NCBI GenBank assembly: GCA_027352645.1
Contig: DAIEIL010000084.1
Span: 1 to 11,211 of the forward strand
Length of the DNA stretch: 11,211 bases
Direction: 5' to 3'
Source of the DNA: Rhodobiaceae bacterium
Lineage (GTDB): Bacteria > Pseudomonadota > Alphaproteobacteria > Parvibaculales > Parvibaculaceae
Under the pieces are notes generated by a model, which was given only the letters and a program-made list of their open reading frames with translations, was not told the origin of the DNA and did not search any database. This document shows, one piece after another, positions 1-6,435 of the stretch. Positions within the stretch are counted from its first letter, which is position 1; each line of letters starts with the position of its first letter. The translations under genes were made by a program, and so were the position numbers.

Positions 1-1522
1 GCTCGGGCAGCTCGGCGCGGATGGCGGCCTCGCCTGCGGCCTTTGACGCGCCGTATACGTTGAGGGGCGCGACAGGATCGTCTTCGACATAAGGGCCGCG
101 CTTGGCGCCGTCGAAGACATAATCTGTCGATAGATGAATGAGGGGGATGCCGGCGGCGGCACACAGTCTTGCGAGATGCGCGGGGCCGTCGCGGTTGACG
201 GCGAATGCGAGGTCTGGCTCGCCTTCCGCCTTGTCGACCGCGGTATAAGCGGCAGCGTTGATGACGAGGCGCGGCCGATGTGTGACGAATGCGCGGGTAA
301 GCGCTTCCGCATCCGTCAGGTTGGCGACCTCGTGATCCAGCGCCACATGCGGCAGCAGCCCGAAGCCTCTCGCGTCGAGTGCACTTGCCACCTGGCCATG
401 ACGCCCGATGATGAGAATGGGGTGCTGCTCAGTCTTCCGGCTGCTGGCTTGTCGGGAGGGCGCTACTCCATTGAGAAGGCCGAGCCTCTCGCCCCCATAG
501 ACTCCAGCCCGCAATGGCCGCCACCAATCCTCATTGGCGAGATACCAGTCGACGGTCTTTCGCAATCCGGATTCGAAATCCTCCTGCGCGCGCCATCCAA
601 GCTCGCTTTCGAGTTTGCTCGCATCGATTGCATAGCGCCGGTCGTGGCCGGGCCTGTCGGCGACGAAGGTGATGAGGTCGCGCCGACTCGCAACCGAGGT
701 GGCTGGCATCACTTCATCCAGACGGCCGCAAATCGCCTCTACGACCTCAAGGTTCGTGCGCTCATTCCGACCGCCGATATTGTACTTCTCGCCGGGCGCG
801 CCGCGTCGAAGCACGAGGTCGAGCGCGCGCGCGTGGTCTTCGACGTAAAGCCAGTCGCGAATATTGTCGCCCTTACCATAGACCGGCAGCGCCTTCTCCT
901 CGAGCGCGTTGATCGTGACGAGCGGAATGAGTTTTTCGGGGAAGTGATAGGGGCCGTAATTGTTCGAGCAATTGGTGATGAGAACCGGGAGCCCGTAAGT
1001 ATGATGCCAAGCGTTGACGAGATGGTCGGACGACGCCTTGCTCGCCGCATAAGGTGAATTGGGGCCGTAGGGCGTCGTCTCCGAGAAGGTTCCTTGCGGC
1101 CCAAGGCTTCCATAGACTTCGTCGGTGGAGACATGAAGGAAACGGAAGCTCCTGCGCCGCGCTTCCGGCAGGCCCTCCCAATATCGCCGCACGCATTCGA
1201 GCAGCGTGTAAGTGCCGATAATATTAGTTTGAATAAAATTGTTTGAATTTGTGATCGAGCGGTCGACATGCGACTCAGCTGCGAGATGCATAACAGCGTC
1301 TGGTTCGAAGCGACGAAGCATCTCGTCGATCAGGGATTGGTCGCCTATGTCACCCCTGATGAATTTGTACCGCCGGTGATTCTCAATCGTGACTAACGAC
1401 CGAAGATTGGCCGCGTAGGTAAGAGAATCTAAATTGATAACTTCTGTATCTGTTTCGCCGATCATGTGCCGGCAAACGGCGGAACCGATGAAGCCAGCGC
1501 CGCCCGTTACTACAAGCCTCAC
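1..1522 (-). CDS. rmlB-rmlD: RmlB-RmlD fusion: dTDP-glucose 4,6-dehydratase joined to dTDP-4-dehydrorhamnose reductase (partial, runs off left edge)
   Basis: Read by hand on the minus strand, one frame stays open from GTG 1522 to base 1 (507 codons, no stop), so the 3' end lies outside the window. Residues 1-350 are a full RmlB: an NAD-binding TGGAGFIG (6-13), the catalytic STDEVYG with Thr133-Asp134-Glu135, YAASK (Tyr158/Lys162), and the family's usual C-terminal YGGERLGLL (342-350). After a linker of about 18 residues (351-368), RmlD begins: GRHGQV (373-378), NAAAYTAVDKAE (422-433), STDYVFDG (465-472) and YGASK (Tyr490/Lys494). About 140 of the usual 290 RmlD residues are present. The family reactions are dTDP-glucose to 4-keto-6-deoxyglucose, and reduction of 4-ketorhamnose to dTDP-L-rhamnose, both cytosolic. 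The 3,5-epimerase RmlC and the thymidylyltransferase RmlA are not visible here. GTG is chosen because an in-frame TAA lies 30 bases upstream, a GAAGGGGG Shine-Dalgarno precedes it, and the protein start matches RmlB. Domain identity is secure; bifunctionality is inferred. Confidence 0.9.
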   Translation of the reverse strand, partial: MRLVVTGGAGFIGSAVCRHMIGETDTEVINLDSLTYAANLRSLVTIENHRRYKFIRGDIGDQSLIDEMLRRFEPDAVMHLAAESHVDRSITNSNNFIQTNIIGTYTLLECVRRYWEGLPEARRRSFRFLHVSTDEVYGSLGPQGTFSETTPYGPNSPYAASKASSDHLVNAWHHTYGLPVLITNCSNNYGPYHFPEKLIPLVTINALEEKALPVYGKGDNIRDWLYVEDHARALDLVLRRGAPGEKYNIGGRNERTNLEVVEAICGRLDEVMPATSVASRRDLITFVADRPGHDRRYAIDASKLESELGWRAQEDFESGLRKTVDWYLANEDWWRPLRAGVYGGERLGLLNGVAPSRQASSRKTEQHPILIIGRHGQVASALDARGFGLLPHVALDHEVANLTDAEALTRAFVTHRPRLVINAAAYTAVDKAEGEPDLAFAVNRDGPAHLARLCAAAGIPLIHLSTDYVFDGAKRGPYVEDDPVAPLNVYGASKAAGEAAIRAELPE

Positions 1523-1744
1523 GTAACCCCCTTCGCTTACGTAGTGCGATTAATTAAAAATCTAAGAATAGAAGCGAAAGCTGCGTGCAATCATAAAATC
1601 ACGGATTTACACACGTCACTACAATTCATATCGTCGTTGCGAAAAATATTGCGAACGGCGCACTGCCTCCTCCACAGCCGCAAGCAATTCAATCCCCCAA
1701 GGAGAGTGCCGGCTTCGGGCGAGTGAAGTCAGTACGTCAGCTGT
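1523..1744. promoter_or_regulatory. Divergent intergenic region between rmlB-rmlD and the glycosyltransferase
   Basis: This 222-bp spacer separates two divergently read genes, so promoters for both should lie in it. It is clearly richer in A and T than the rest of the window, with runs such as ATTAATTAAAAA near 1549-1560. I see no -35/-10 pair good enough to place a promoter, and no convincing small gene. A Shine-Dalgarno (GAAGGGGG read on the minus strand) sits at the left end for the fusion gene. The glycosyltransferase start has no comparable ribosome site. Confidence 0.5.
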
Positions 1745-2731
1745 ATGGTCTCGATGCGCGTAGAGGAAAGTGACGACTGGAAGAAAAATATCGATGTTAT
1801 AATCGTGACGTTCAATAGCGCTGCCGTTGTTGAGCGCGCCTTGAGATCCTTGCCGCGCGGCGTGAACGTCATTGTGGTCGATAACGCAAGTGCGGACCAA
1901 TCCGTATCGATTGCGCGCGCAGAGGGTGCAGTCTGCATAAGCTGTGAAAGCAATCTTGGCTTTGGTCGCGCGTCGAATCTCGGTGCCAAAAAATCCAATG
2001 CCGAATTTCTCTTCTTTATGAATCCGGACGCGGCGCTTTGCGAAGATGCGCTGAAGACGATGTATCGCGCGGCGACGTGCTTTCCCGATGCAGGCATTGT
2101 CGGGCCCCGGCTGATCGATGCGGAGGGCCGTACGAGTTTTCGTCATTCGTCGATACTTCATCCGCTTACCGGCGATATCGTCAAGACGCCATGCGAGCCC
2201 GAAGCCGTTTGCTGCATACCGTTGCTGACCGGCGCAGCGCTGCTCTGCCGGCGAGCGGCTTTTGAGCAGGTCGGTGGCTTTGATGAAAATATTTTCCTCT
2301 ATTACGAGGATGATGATCTCTGTCTGAGGCTGGGCCGTGCCGGCTGGTCCTTGATATGTGAACCTGCCGCAAAAGTTTTTCATGCGTCGGGCCAGTCAAG
2401 CCCGCAGACGTCGCGCTTTGTCCGGTTCAAATCGGCGCAGCGGCTTCTGGCGCGGTTTTATATCGCGCAAAAATATGCGCTGCCTTTCGACCTCGCGCGC
2501 GAATGGCGCAAGGCCTTGAAGCGCTTGGCGATCTCCATCGTGAAATTCGACCGGCTCCGTTTTGCCAGCGCTCTTGGCCGCCTTGCTGCGCTGACGCAGC
2601 TGGGTGACGTGGCGGAGGAAGATGGTGCTTCACGACGCCCGCATCCCGAAGGCTCACCATCTGCCGATCTCTATGCCGTCGCTCGGCATTGGGTGACCGT
2701 GCCCTCCCCAGAACTGGACCGCCAAACTTGA
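1745..2731 (+). CDS. Family 2 glycosyltransferase, rhamnosyltransferase (WbbL) type
   Basis: This 328-residue GT-A glycosyltransferase probably adds a sugar, plausibly L-rhamnose, to a lipid-linked or surface glycan acceptor at the cytoplasmic face of the inner membrane. Visible motifs are the N-terminal strand DVIIVTFNS (17-25), VVDNASAD (44-51, nucleotide-sugar binding), SNLGFGRASNLG (69-80), the metal-binding DxD equivalent NPDA (93-96), and FLYYEDDDLCLRL (184-196), which holds the acidic catalytic base region. This pattern is typical of the GT2 subgroup that includes WbbL-like rhamnosyltransferases. There is no obvious membrane helix. The neighbouring divergent dTDP-rhamnose gene supports rhamnose as donor, but sugar specificity cannot be read from sequence. 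A second ATG at 1754 is an alternative start; neither has a strong ribosome site. The stop overlaps the probable TTG start of the downstream exporter, indicating an operon. Confidence 0.88.
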   Translation: MVSMRVEESDDWKKNIDVIIVTFNSAAVVERALRSLPRGVNVIVVDNASADQSVSIARAEGAVCISCESNLGFGRASNLGAKKSNAEFLFFMNPDAALCEDALKTMYRAATCFPDAGIVGPRLIDAEGRTSFRHSSILHPLTGDIVKTPCEPEAVCCIPLLTGAALLCRRAAFEQVGGFDENIFLYYEDDDLCLRLGRAGWSLICEPAAKVFHASGQSSPQTSRFVRFKSAQRLLARFYIAQKYALPFDLAREWRKALKRLAISIVKFDRLRFASALGRLAALTQLGDVAEEDGASRRPHPEGSPSADLYAVARHWVTVPSPELDRQT

Positions 2732-4536
2732 ATGCTCTGAAACTCTGGATTGTCTCAAAGCTCTTCGGTAATCCCGATCAGGCTTTGCCCCTGCTGCGGC
2801 GCCTCTTTGTCGAGAATGTGCGCGAGCACGTGCCGGGCTATCTCGCTGCTTTCGGCTGCATGGCGCTCGTGGCCGCATCGACGGGCGGCAGCGCCTGGAT
2901 CATGAAAGACATCATCAATCGCATCTTCATCGAGAGGGAAGAGGCGATGGTGTGGTTGATCGCGGGCGCGGTGATATCGATCTATACGATAAAGGGCCTA
3001 TCGAGCTACGGGCAGGAAGTCATTCTGACGCGGATCGGCAACGCCATCATCGCGTCGCTTCAGCGGCGCATATATGACCGCCTTCTCAGCCAGACGCTCG
3101 ACTTCTATCAGCGATATGCCTTCGGCGATCTCGCGACGCGCATGTCCTATAATGCGCAGGCCGCGCGCTCCGTGATCGACCTCGTGATGACGAGCCTCGG
3201 CCGCGATCTGATGTCGGTCGTCGCGCTCACCGCCGTCATGGTCGCGCAGGATCCGCTGATGTCGCTACTAGTGCTGGTCATCATGCCAGCCGCCGTCATC
3301 GGCGTCGCCAATCTGGTGAAGCGGGTCAGGCTCGTCATGAAGGCCGAGCTTATGTCGATCGCGAAGATCGTATCGACCTTGCAGGAGACCGCCACGGGCA
3401 TTCGTATCGTCAAGGCGTTCAACCTTGAGAGCCATATGCGCGAGGTCATGGCGCAGTCGATCAGGGATGTCGAGACGCGCTCGAACAAGATAGCGGTTAC
3501 GAGCGCCATGACGGGCCCGTTGATGGAGACGCTGGGCGGCTTTGCCGTCGCCGCCGTCATCGTCTATGGCGGCTGGAATGTGATCTCGCGTGGCGCCGAT
3601 GCGGGCGGCTTTTTCTCCTTCATCACCGCGCTTCTGATGGCCTATGAGCCGGCAAAGCGCCTTGCCCGTCTCAATGTCCAGCTTCATACGAACATTGTTG
3701 GCGTCTCGTCGCTCTATGACCTGCTCGACCACCCGATCAGGACGGTGGAAGCGCCTGACGCGGTCGAACTCGTCGTGACGGAGGGGCATGTCAGGCTCGG
3801 CGATGTTGCCTTTTCTTATGGCGACACGCCTGCTCTGAACGGCATTGCACTCGATGCGAGGCCGTGCGCCGTCACTGCGCTGGTGGGGCCGTCCGGCGGG
3901 GGGAAGTCCACCGTTTTTTCGCTCATCGAAAGGTTCTATGACCCCGTGTCCGGCTCGGTGACGATTGACGGGCAGGACCTGCGCCATGTGTCTTTCGAGT
4001 CTCTTCGCCGCAACATCGCTCTGGTGACGCAGGACACGTTCCTCTTCGACGGAACGATCCGCGAGAACATCGCCTATGGAAAGCCCGACGCATCGGGAGA
4101 CGAGATCGTCGAGGCCGCCCGTAATGCCAATGCGCATGAGTTCATCACCGAACTGCCCGGCGGCTACGAAACGCGCGTCGGCGAGGGCGGGGGCCATCTT
4201 TCCGGCGGCCAGCGTCAGCGCATCGCCATTGCGCGGGCCATGCTGCGGGATGCGCCGATCCCGCTTCTCGACGAGCCCACCTCGGCGCTCGACGCCCAAT
4301 CGGAGGCGAAGGTTCAGGAGGCGCTGGACCGGTTGATGGCCCACCGCACGACCATCGTCATCGCCCATCGTCTCTCGACGGTGCGCAATGCGGATCGGAT
4401 CTATGTCATGGAGCGGGGCAAGATCCTGCAGTCGGGCTCCCATGCCGCTCTCATCGCCGAGGGCGGGCTTTATGCCCATCTGCACGTCCTGCAGTTCCGC
4501 GGCCCGGCCGAAAGGCAGCTCGCCGCCGCCCTTTGA
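2728..4536 (+). CDS. MsbA-type ABC exporter (fused membrane and ATPase domains)
   Basis: This inner-membrane half-transporter of 602 residues should act as a homodimer. The N-terminal half holds about six hydrophobic segments, for example near residues 38-59 and 72-90. The C-terminal half is a complete ABC ATPase: Walker A GPSGGGKST (387-395), Q-loop TQDTF, signature LSGGQ (491-495), Walker B with Asp515 and catalytic Glu516 (PLLDEPTSALD), and the switch His547. Its length and layout match the lipid/polysaccharide exporter group (MsbA and relatives). The neighbouring glycosyltransferase and dTDP-rhamnose gene suggest a lipid-linked glycan or lipid A-like substrate; this is inference. The start is uncertain. 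The TTG at 2728 overlaps the upstream TGA (2729-2731), which suggests translational coupling, and it begins just before the conserved region. A TTG at 2689 would add 13 residues inside the previous gene. Neither has a clear Shine-Dalgarno. Confidence 0.9.
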   Translation: MNALKLWIVSKLFGNPDQALPLLRRLFVENVREHVPGYLAAFGCMALVAASTGGSAWIMKDIINRIFIEREEAMVWLIAGAVISIYTIKGLSSYGQEVILTRIGNAIIASLQRRIYDRLLSQTLDFYQRYAFGDLATRMSYNAQAARSVIDLVMTSLGRDLMSVVALTAVMVAQDPLMSLLVLVIMPAAVIGVANLVKRVRLVMKAELMSIAKIVSTLQETATGIRIVKAFNLESHMREVMAQSIRDVETRSNKIAVTSAMTGPLMETLGGFAVAAVIVYGGWNVISRGADAGGFFSFITALLMAYEPAKRLARLNVQLHTNIVGVSSLYDLLDHPIRTVEAPDAVELVVTEGHVRLGDVAFSYGDTPALNGIALDARPCAVTALVGPSGGGKSTVFSLIERFYDPVSGSVTIDGQDLRHVSFESLRRNIALVTQDTFLFDGTIRENIAYGKPDASGDEIVEAARNANAHEFITELPGGYETRVGEGGGHLSGGQRQRIAIARAMLRDAPIPLLDEPTSALDAQSEAKVQEALDRLMAHRTTIVIAHRLSTVRNADRIYVMERGKILQSGSHAALIAEGGLYAHLHVLQFRGPAERQLAAAL

Positions 4537-4538
4537 GC

Positions 4539-4585
4539 GGGCTCCCGGCTCCGGCGGCCGGGCAGGCCCCTGCGGCCGGGAGCCC
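4539..4585. terminator. Strong GC-rich inverted repeat after the exporter gene, possible terminator
   Basis: A perfect 11-bp inverted repeat, GGGCTCCCGGC (4539-4549) with GCCGGGAGCCC (4575-4585), begins two bases after the exporter stop. The 25-base loop is itself GC-rich and can pair internally. No T-run follows directly (only TTTT at 4597-4600), so it is not a canonical intrinsic terminator. It could still stop transcription or protect the mRNA 3' end of the glycosyltransferase-exporter operon. Confidence 0.6.
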
Positions 4586-4598
4586 CCCTGCGTCAATT

Positions 4599-4627
4599 TT
4601 GACATGCTTTCTTTTCAGATAGAGATT
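4599..4627 (+). promoter_or_regulatory. Weak candidate promoter for the monooxygenase gene
   Basis: A consensus -35 hexamer TTGACA lies at 4599-4604 in an AT-richer patch between the exporter operon and the monooxygenase. The hexamer 17 bases further on (GAGATT, 4622-4627) matches TATAAT at only three positions. A second TTGACC at 4626-4631 also lacks a good -10. The position fits, but the -10 is poor, so this is only a candidate. Confidence 0.25.
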
Positions 4628-4676
4628 GACCTTCGGTTCGTCCTTTCCAAAACTGAATATCCACAAGGCCGGAAGG

Positions 4677-4702
4677 GCCGAGAACCAGAGCCGAGAACCA
4701 GA
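4677..4702 (+). repeat. Perfect 13-bp tandem duplication in the monooxygenase leader
   Basis: GCCGAGAACCAGA occurs twice with no gap, at 4677-4689 and 4690-4702, ending 18 bases before the monooxygenase ATG. It may be a replication-slippage duplication, or a pair of direct-repeat protein-binding sites acting on transcription or translation. No further copy was noticed elsewhere in the window. Confidence 0.8.
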
Positions 4703-4720
4703 AAAGAAAGAACGCAGCCA

Positions 4721-6232
4721 ATGACAGGGACAGAAACTCTCACGAAGCCCGCTCCCCGGACCGCCGGGGGCAAGACCGAGCATTTCGACGTCTTGATCGT
4801 CGGCGCGGGCATTTCCGGCGTCGGCGCCGCCTATCACCTCAAGGATCAGTGCCCGGGCACGAGCTTCCTCGTCCTCGAGACGCTTGAGAGCTTCGGCGGC
4901 ACCTGGCTGATGCACAAATATCCGGGCATCCGCTCCGACAGCGACCTCTATACCTTCGGCTATCGCTTCAAGCCCTGGACCGGCGCGCCGATCGCGAGCG
5001 CGCAGGAAATCCTGAGCTATATGGGCGAGGTCATCCAGGAGAACGATCTCGGTCGCCACATCCGCTACAAGCACAAGATTTCCTCGGCCCGCTGGTCGAG
5101 CAAGGACAATCTCTGGACCATCGAGGCGACGCGCACCGATACCGGCGAGGTCTTCCACTTCACCGCGAACTTCCTCTGGATGTGCCAGGGCTATTACCGC
5201 CACTCGGAAGGCTATACGCCCGAATGGCCGGGCATGGACAAGTTCAAGGGCAAGATCGTCCATCCCCAGACATGGCCCGAAGATCTCGATTACAAGGGCA
5301 AGAACGTTCTCGTCATCGGTTCCGGCGCGACGGCGGCGACGCTCGTTCCCGCGATTGCCGGCGACTGCAAGCATGTCACGCTGCTTCAGCGTTCGCCGAC
5401 CTACTTCATTCCGGGCCGCAACGAAAACGAGTTGGCGGACCAGCTTCGCGCCCTGAAGATCGACGAGGCATGGATCCACGAGATCACGCGCCGCAAGGTT
5501 CTGGCCGATCAGGCCGAATTCACGCGCCGCTCCTTCGAGGAGCCGGACGTCGTGAAGCAGGAGCTGCTCGCGGGCGTCGCCATGTTCCTTCCGCAGGAGG
5601 TCGTGGACGAGCACTTCACGCCGAAATATCGCCCGTGGCGCCAGCGCATTGCCTTCGTGCCCGATGGCGACATCTTCCAGGCCGCGGCGGCCGGTCAGGC
5701 GTCGGTTGTCACCGACGAAATCGAGACCTTCACGGAGAAGGGCATCCTGCTCAAATCCGGCAAGGAGCTTGAGGCCGACATCATCATCACGGCCACGGGC
5801 TTCAATCTCAGCGTGCTCGGCGACATCGACTTCGAGCTGGATGGCAAGCCGCTTAACTTCGCCGACACCGTGACCTATCGCGGCATGATGTTCACCAACA
5901 TTCCGAACATGGTCTGGGTCTTCGGCTATTTCCGGGCGAGCTGGACGCTGCGCGTCGACCTGCTCGGCGACTTCGTCTGCCGCCTTCTCAACCACATGAA
6001 GGACAAGGGTGCGAAGCGCGTCACCGTGAAGCTCCGTCCCGAGGACAAGGACATGAAGCTCATGCCCTGGATCGATCCGGAAAACTTCAATCCCGGTTAT
6101 CTGATGCGCGGCATGCATCTTCTGCCCAAGCGCGGCGACAAGCCCGAGTGGCAGCATACGCAGGACTACTGGGTCGAGAAGGAGGAGCTGCCGGAGATCA
6201 ATCTCGACGCCGCTGAGTTCGTCTACGAATAA
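4721..6232 (+). CDS. EtaA-like flavoprotein Baeyer-Villiger monooxygenase
   Basis: This 503-residue FAD- and NADPH-dependent class B monooxygenase inserts one oxygen atom next to a ketone carbonyl, or oxidises a sulfur or nitrogen atom. Motifs in order are the FAD Rossmann VGAGISG (27-33), FGGTW followed by YPGIRSDSD, the exact type I fingerprint FKGKIVHPQTWP (175-186: Phe175, Gly177, His181, Trp185, Pro186), the NADPH Rossmann GSGATA (200-205), and the late ITATGFN. Length and the sequence around these motifs resemble mycobacterial EtaA, which oxidises ketones and activates ethionamide. The natural substrate here is unknown. The ATG at 4721 is chosen because the homologous N-terminus begins just after it; the frame stays open further upstream, but that stretch is antisense-like and includes the previous gene. 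The ribosome site is weak and A-rich (AAAGAAAG). The gene appears monocistronic, with an inverted repeat before it and a strong terminator after it. Confidence 0.93.
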   Translation: MTGTETLTKPAPRTAGGKTEHFDVLIVGAGISGVGAAYHLKDQCPGTSFLVLETLESFGGTWLMHKYPGIRSDSDLYTFGYRFKPWTGAPIASAQEILSYMGEVIQENDLGRHIRYKHKISSARWSSKDNLWTIEATRTDTGEVFHFTANFLWMCQGYYRHSEGYTPEWPGMDKFKGKIVHPQTWPEDLDYKGKNVLVIGSGATAATLVPAIAGDCKHVTLLQRSPTYFIPGRNENELADQLRALKIDEAWIHEITRRKVLADQAEFTRRSFEEPDVVKQELLAGVAMFLPQEVVDEHFTPKYRPWRQRIAFVPDGDIFQAAAAGQASVVTDEIETFTEKGILLKSGKELEADIIITATGFNLSVLGDIDFELDGKPLNFADTVTYRGMMFTNIPNMVWVFGYFRASWTLRVDLLGDFVCRLLNHMKDKGAKRVTVKLRPEDKDMKLMPWIDPENFNPGYLMRGMHLLPKRGDKPEWQHTQDYWVEKEELPEINLDAAEFVYE

Positions 6233-6244
6233 GAGGGGTGGTCT

Positions 6245-6282
6245 TGCGTCAGGGTGCCCGGCTCGGCCGGCCCCTTGACGCA
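6245..6282. other. Hairpin just after the monooxygenase stop
   Basis: TGCGTCA (6245-6251) pairs perfectly with TGACGCA (6276-6282). The stem can continue as GGG (6252-6254) with CCC (6272-6274) past one bulged T. No T-run follows, so this is not a terminator by itself. It precedes the true terminator at 6317 and may stabilise the mRNA 3' end. Confidence 0.5.
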
Positions 6283-6316
6283 GGGCTCTCTTGATATCAC
6301 CAGGTCATTGAAGACT

Positions 6317-6347
6317 GCGCCGCGGCTTCCACCGCGGCGCTTTTTTT
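6317..6347 (+). terminator. Rho-independent terminator of the monooxygenase gene
   Basis: A perfect 9-bp GC stem, GCGCCGCGG (6317-6325) and CCGCGGCGC (6332-6340), encloses a six-base loop and is followed at once by seven T residues (6341-6347). This is a textbook intrinsic terminator. It lies 85 bases after the monooxygenase stop and separates that gene from purU. Confidence 0.92.
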
Positions 6348-6354
6348 GGTGCCT

Positions 6355-6426
6355 TTGTATTCCCGGGGCATGGGGGTGTATGAAGTCACCCGCAAGGGGT
6401 CTGGGGCCCCGCGAAGGCGAATACAA
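6355..6426 (+). promoter_or_regulatory. Potentially structured leader upstream of purU
   Basis: TTGTATTC (6355-6362) and GAATACAA (6419-6426) form a perfect 8-bp closing stem. Inside are possible hairpins GGGTG (6374-6378) with CACCC (6387-6391), and GGGG (6396-6399) with CCCC (6407-6410). The right arm touches the AAGG of the purU ribosome site (AAGGCG, ten bases before ATG 6436), so folding could affect translation. It does not match any riboswitch consensus I can recall, including the THF-II (folE) motif. It might equally be an inverted-repeat DNA element. The transcription start is unknown. Confidence 0.4.
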
Positions 6427-6435
6427 GGCGAACAC

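Noticed and set aside
134..1057. A 307-residue plus-strand open frame across the rmlB-rmlD region
   Set aside because: It is the exact antisense register of the minus-strand fusion gene, whose motifs are unmistakable. The plus-strand product resembles no family and is a GC-bias shadow.
1466..1726. Small plus-strand frame of 86 codons in the divergent spacer
   Set aside because: It begins inside rmlB antisense to it, has no ribosome site and no recognisable features, and crosses the expected promoter region.
4388..4720. N-terminal extension of the monooxygenase back to 4388
   Set aside because: The extension overlaps the exporter gene in another frame and then reads through the inverted repeat and leader. 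Family homology begins just after ATG 4721.
4451..6157. Long (568-residue) minus-strand frame opposite the monooxygenase
   Set aside because: This is antisense to a gene with full catalytic motifs. The product shows only biased composition and no domain.
6346..6435. N-terminal extension of PurU from a non-ATG start at 6346
   Set aside because: It would begin inside the T-run of the preceding terminator and encode atypical residues. ATG 6436 has a ribosome site and gives the normal family length.
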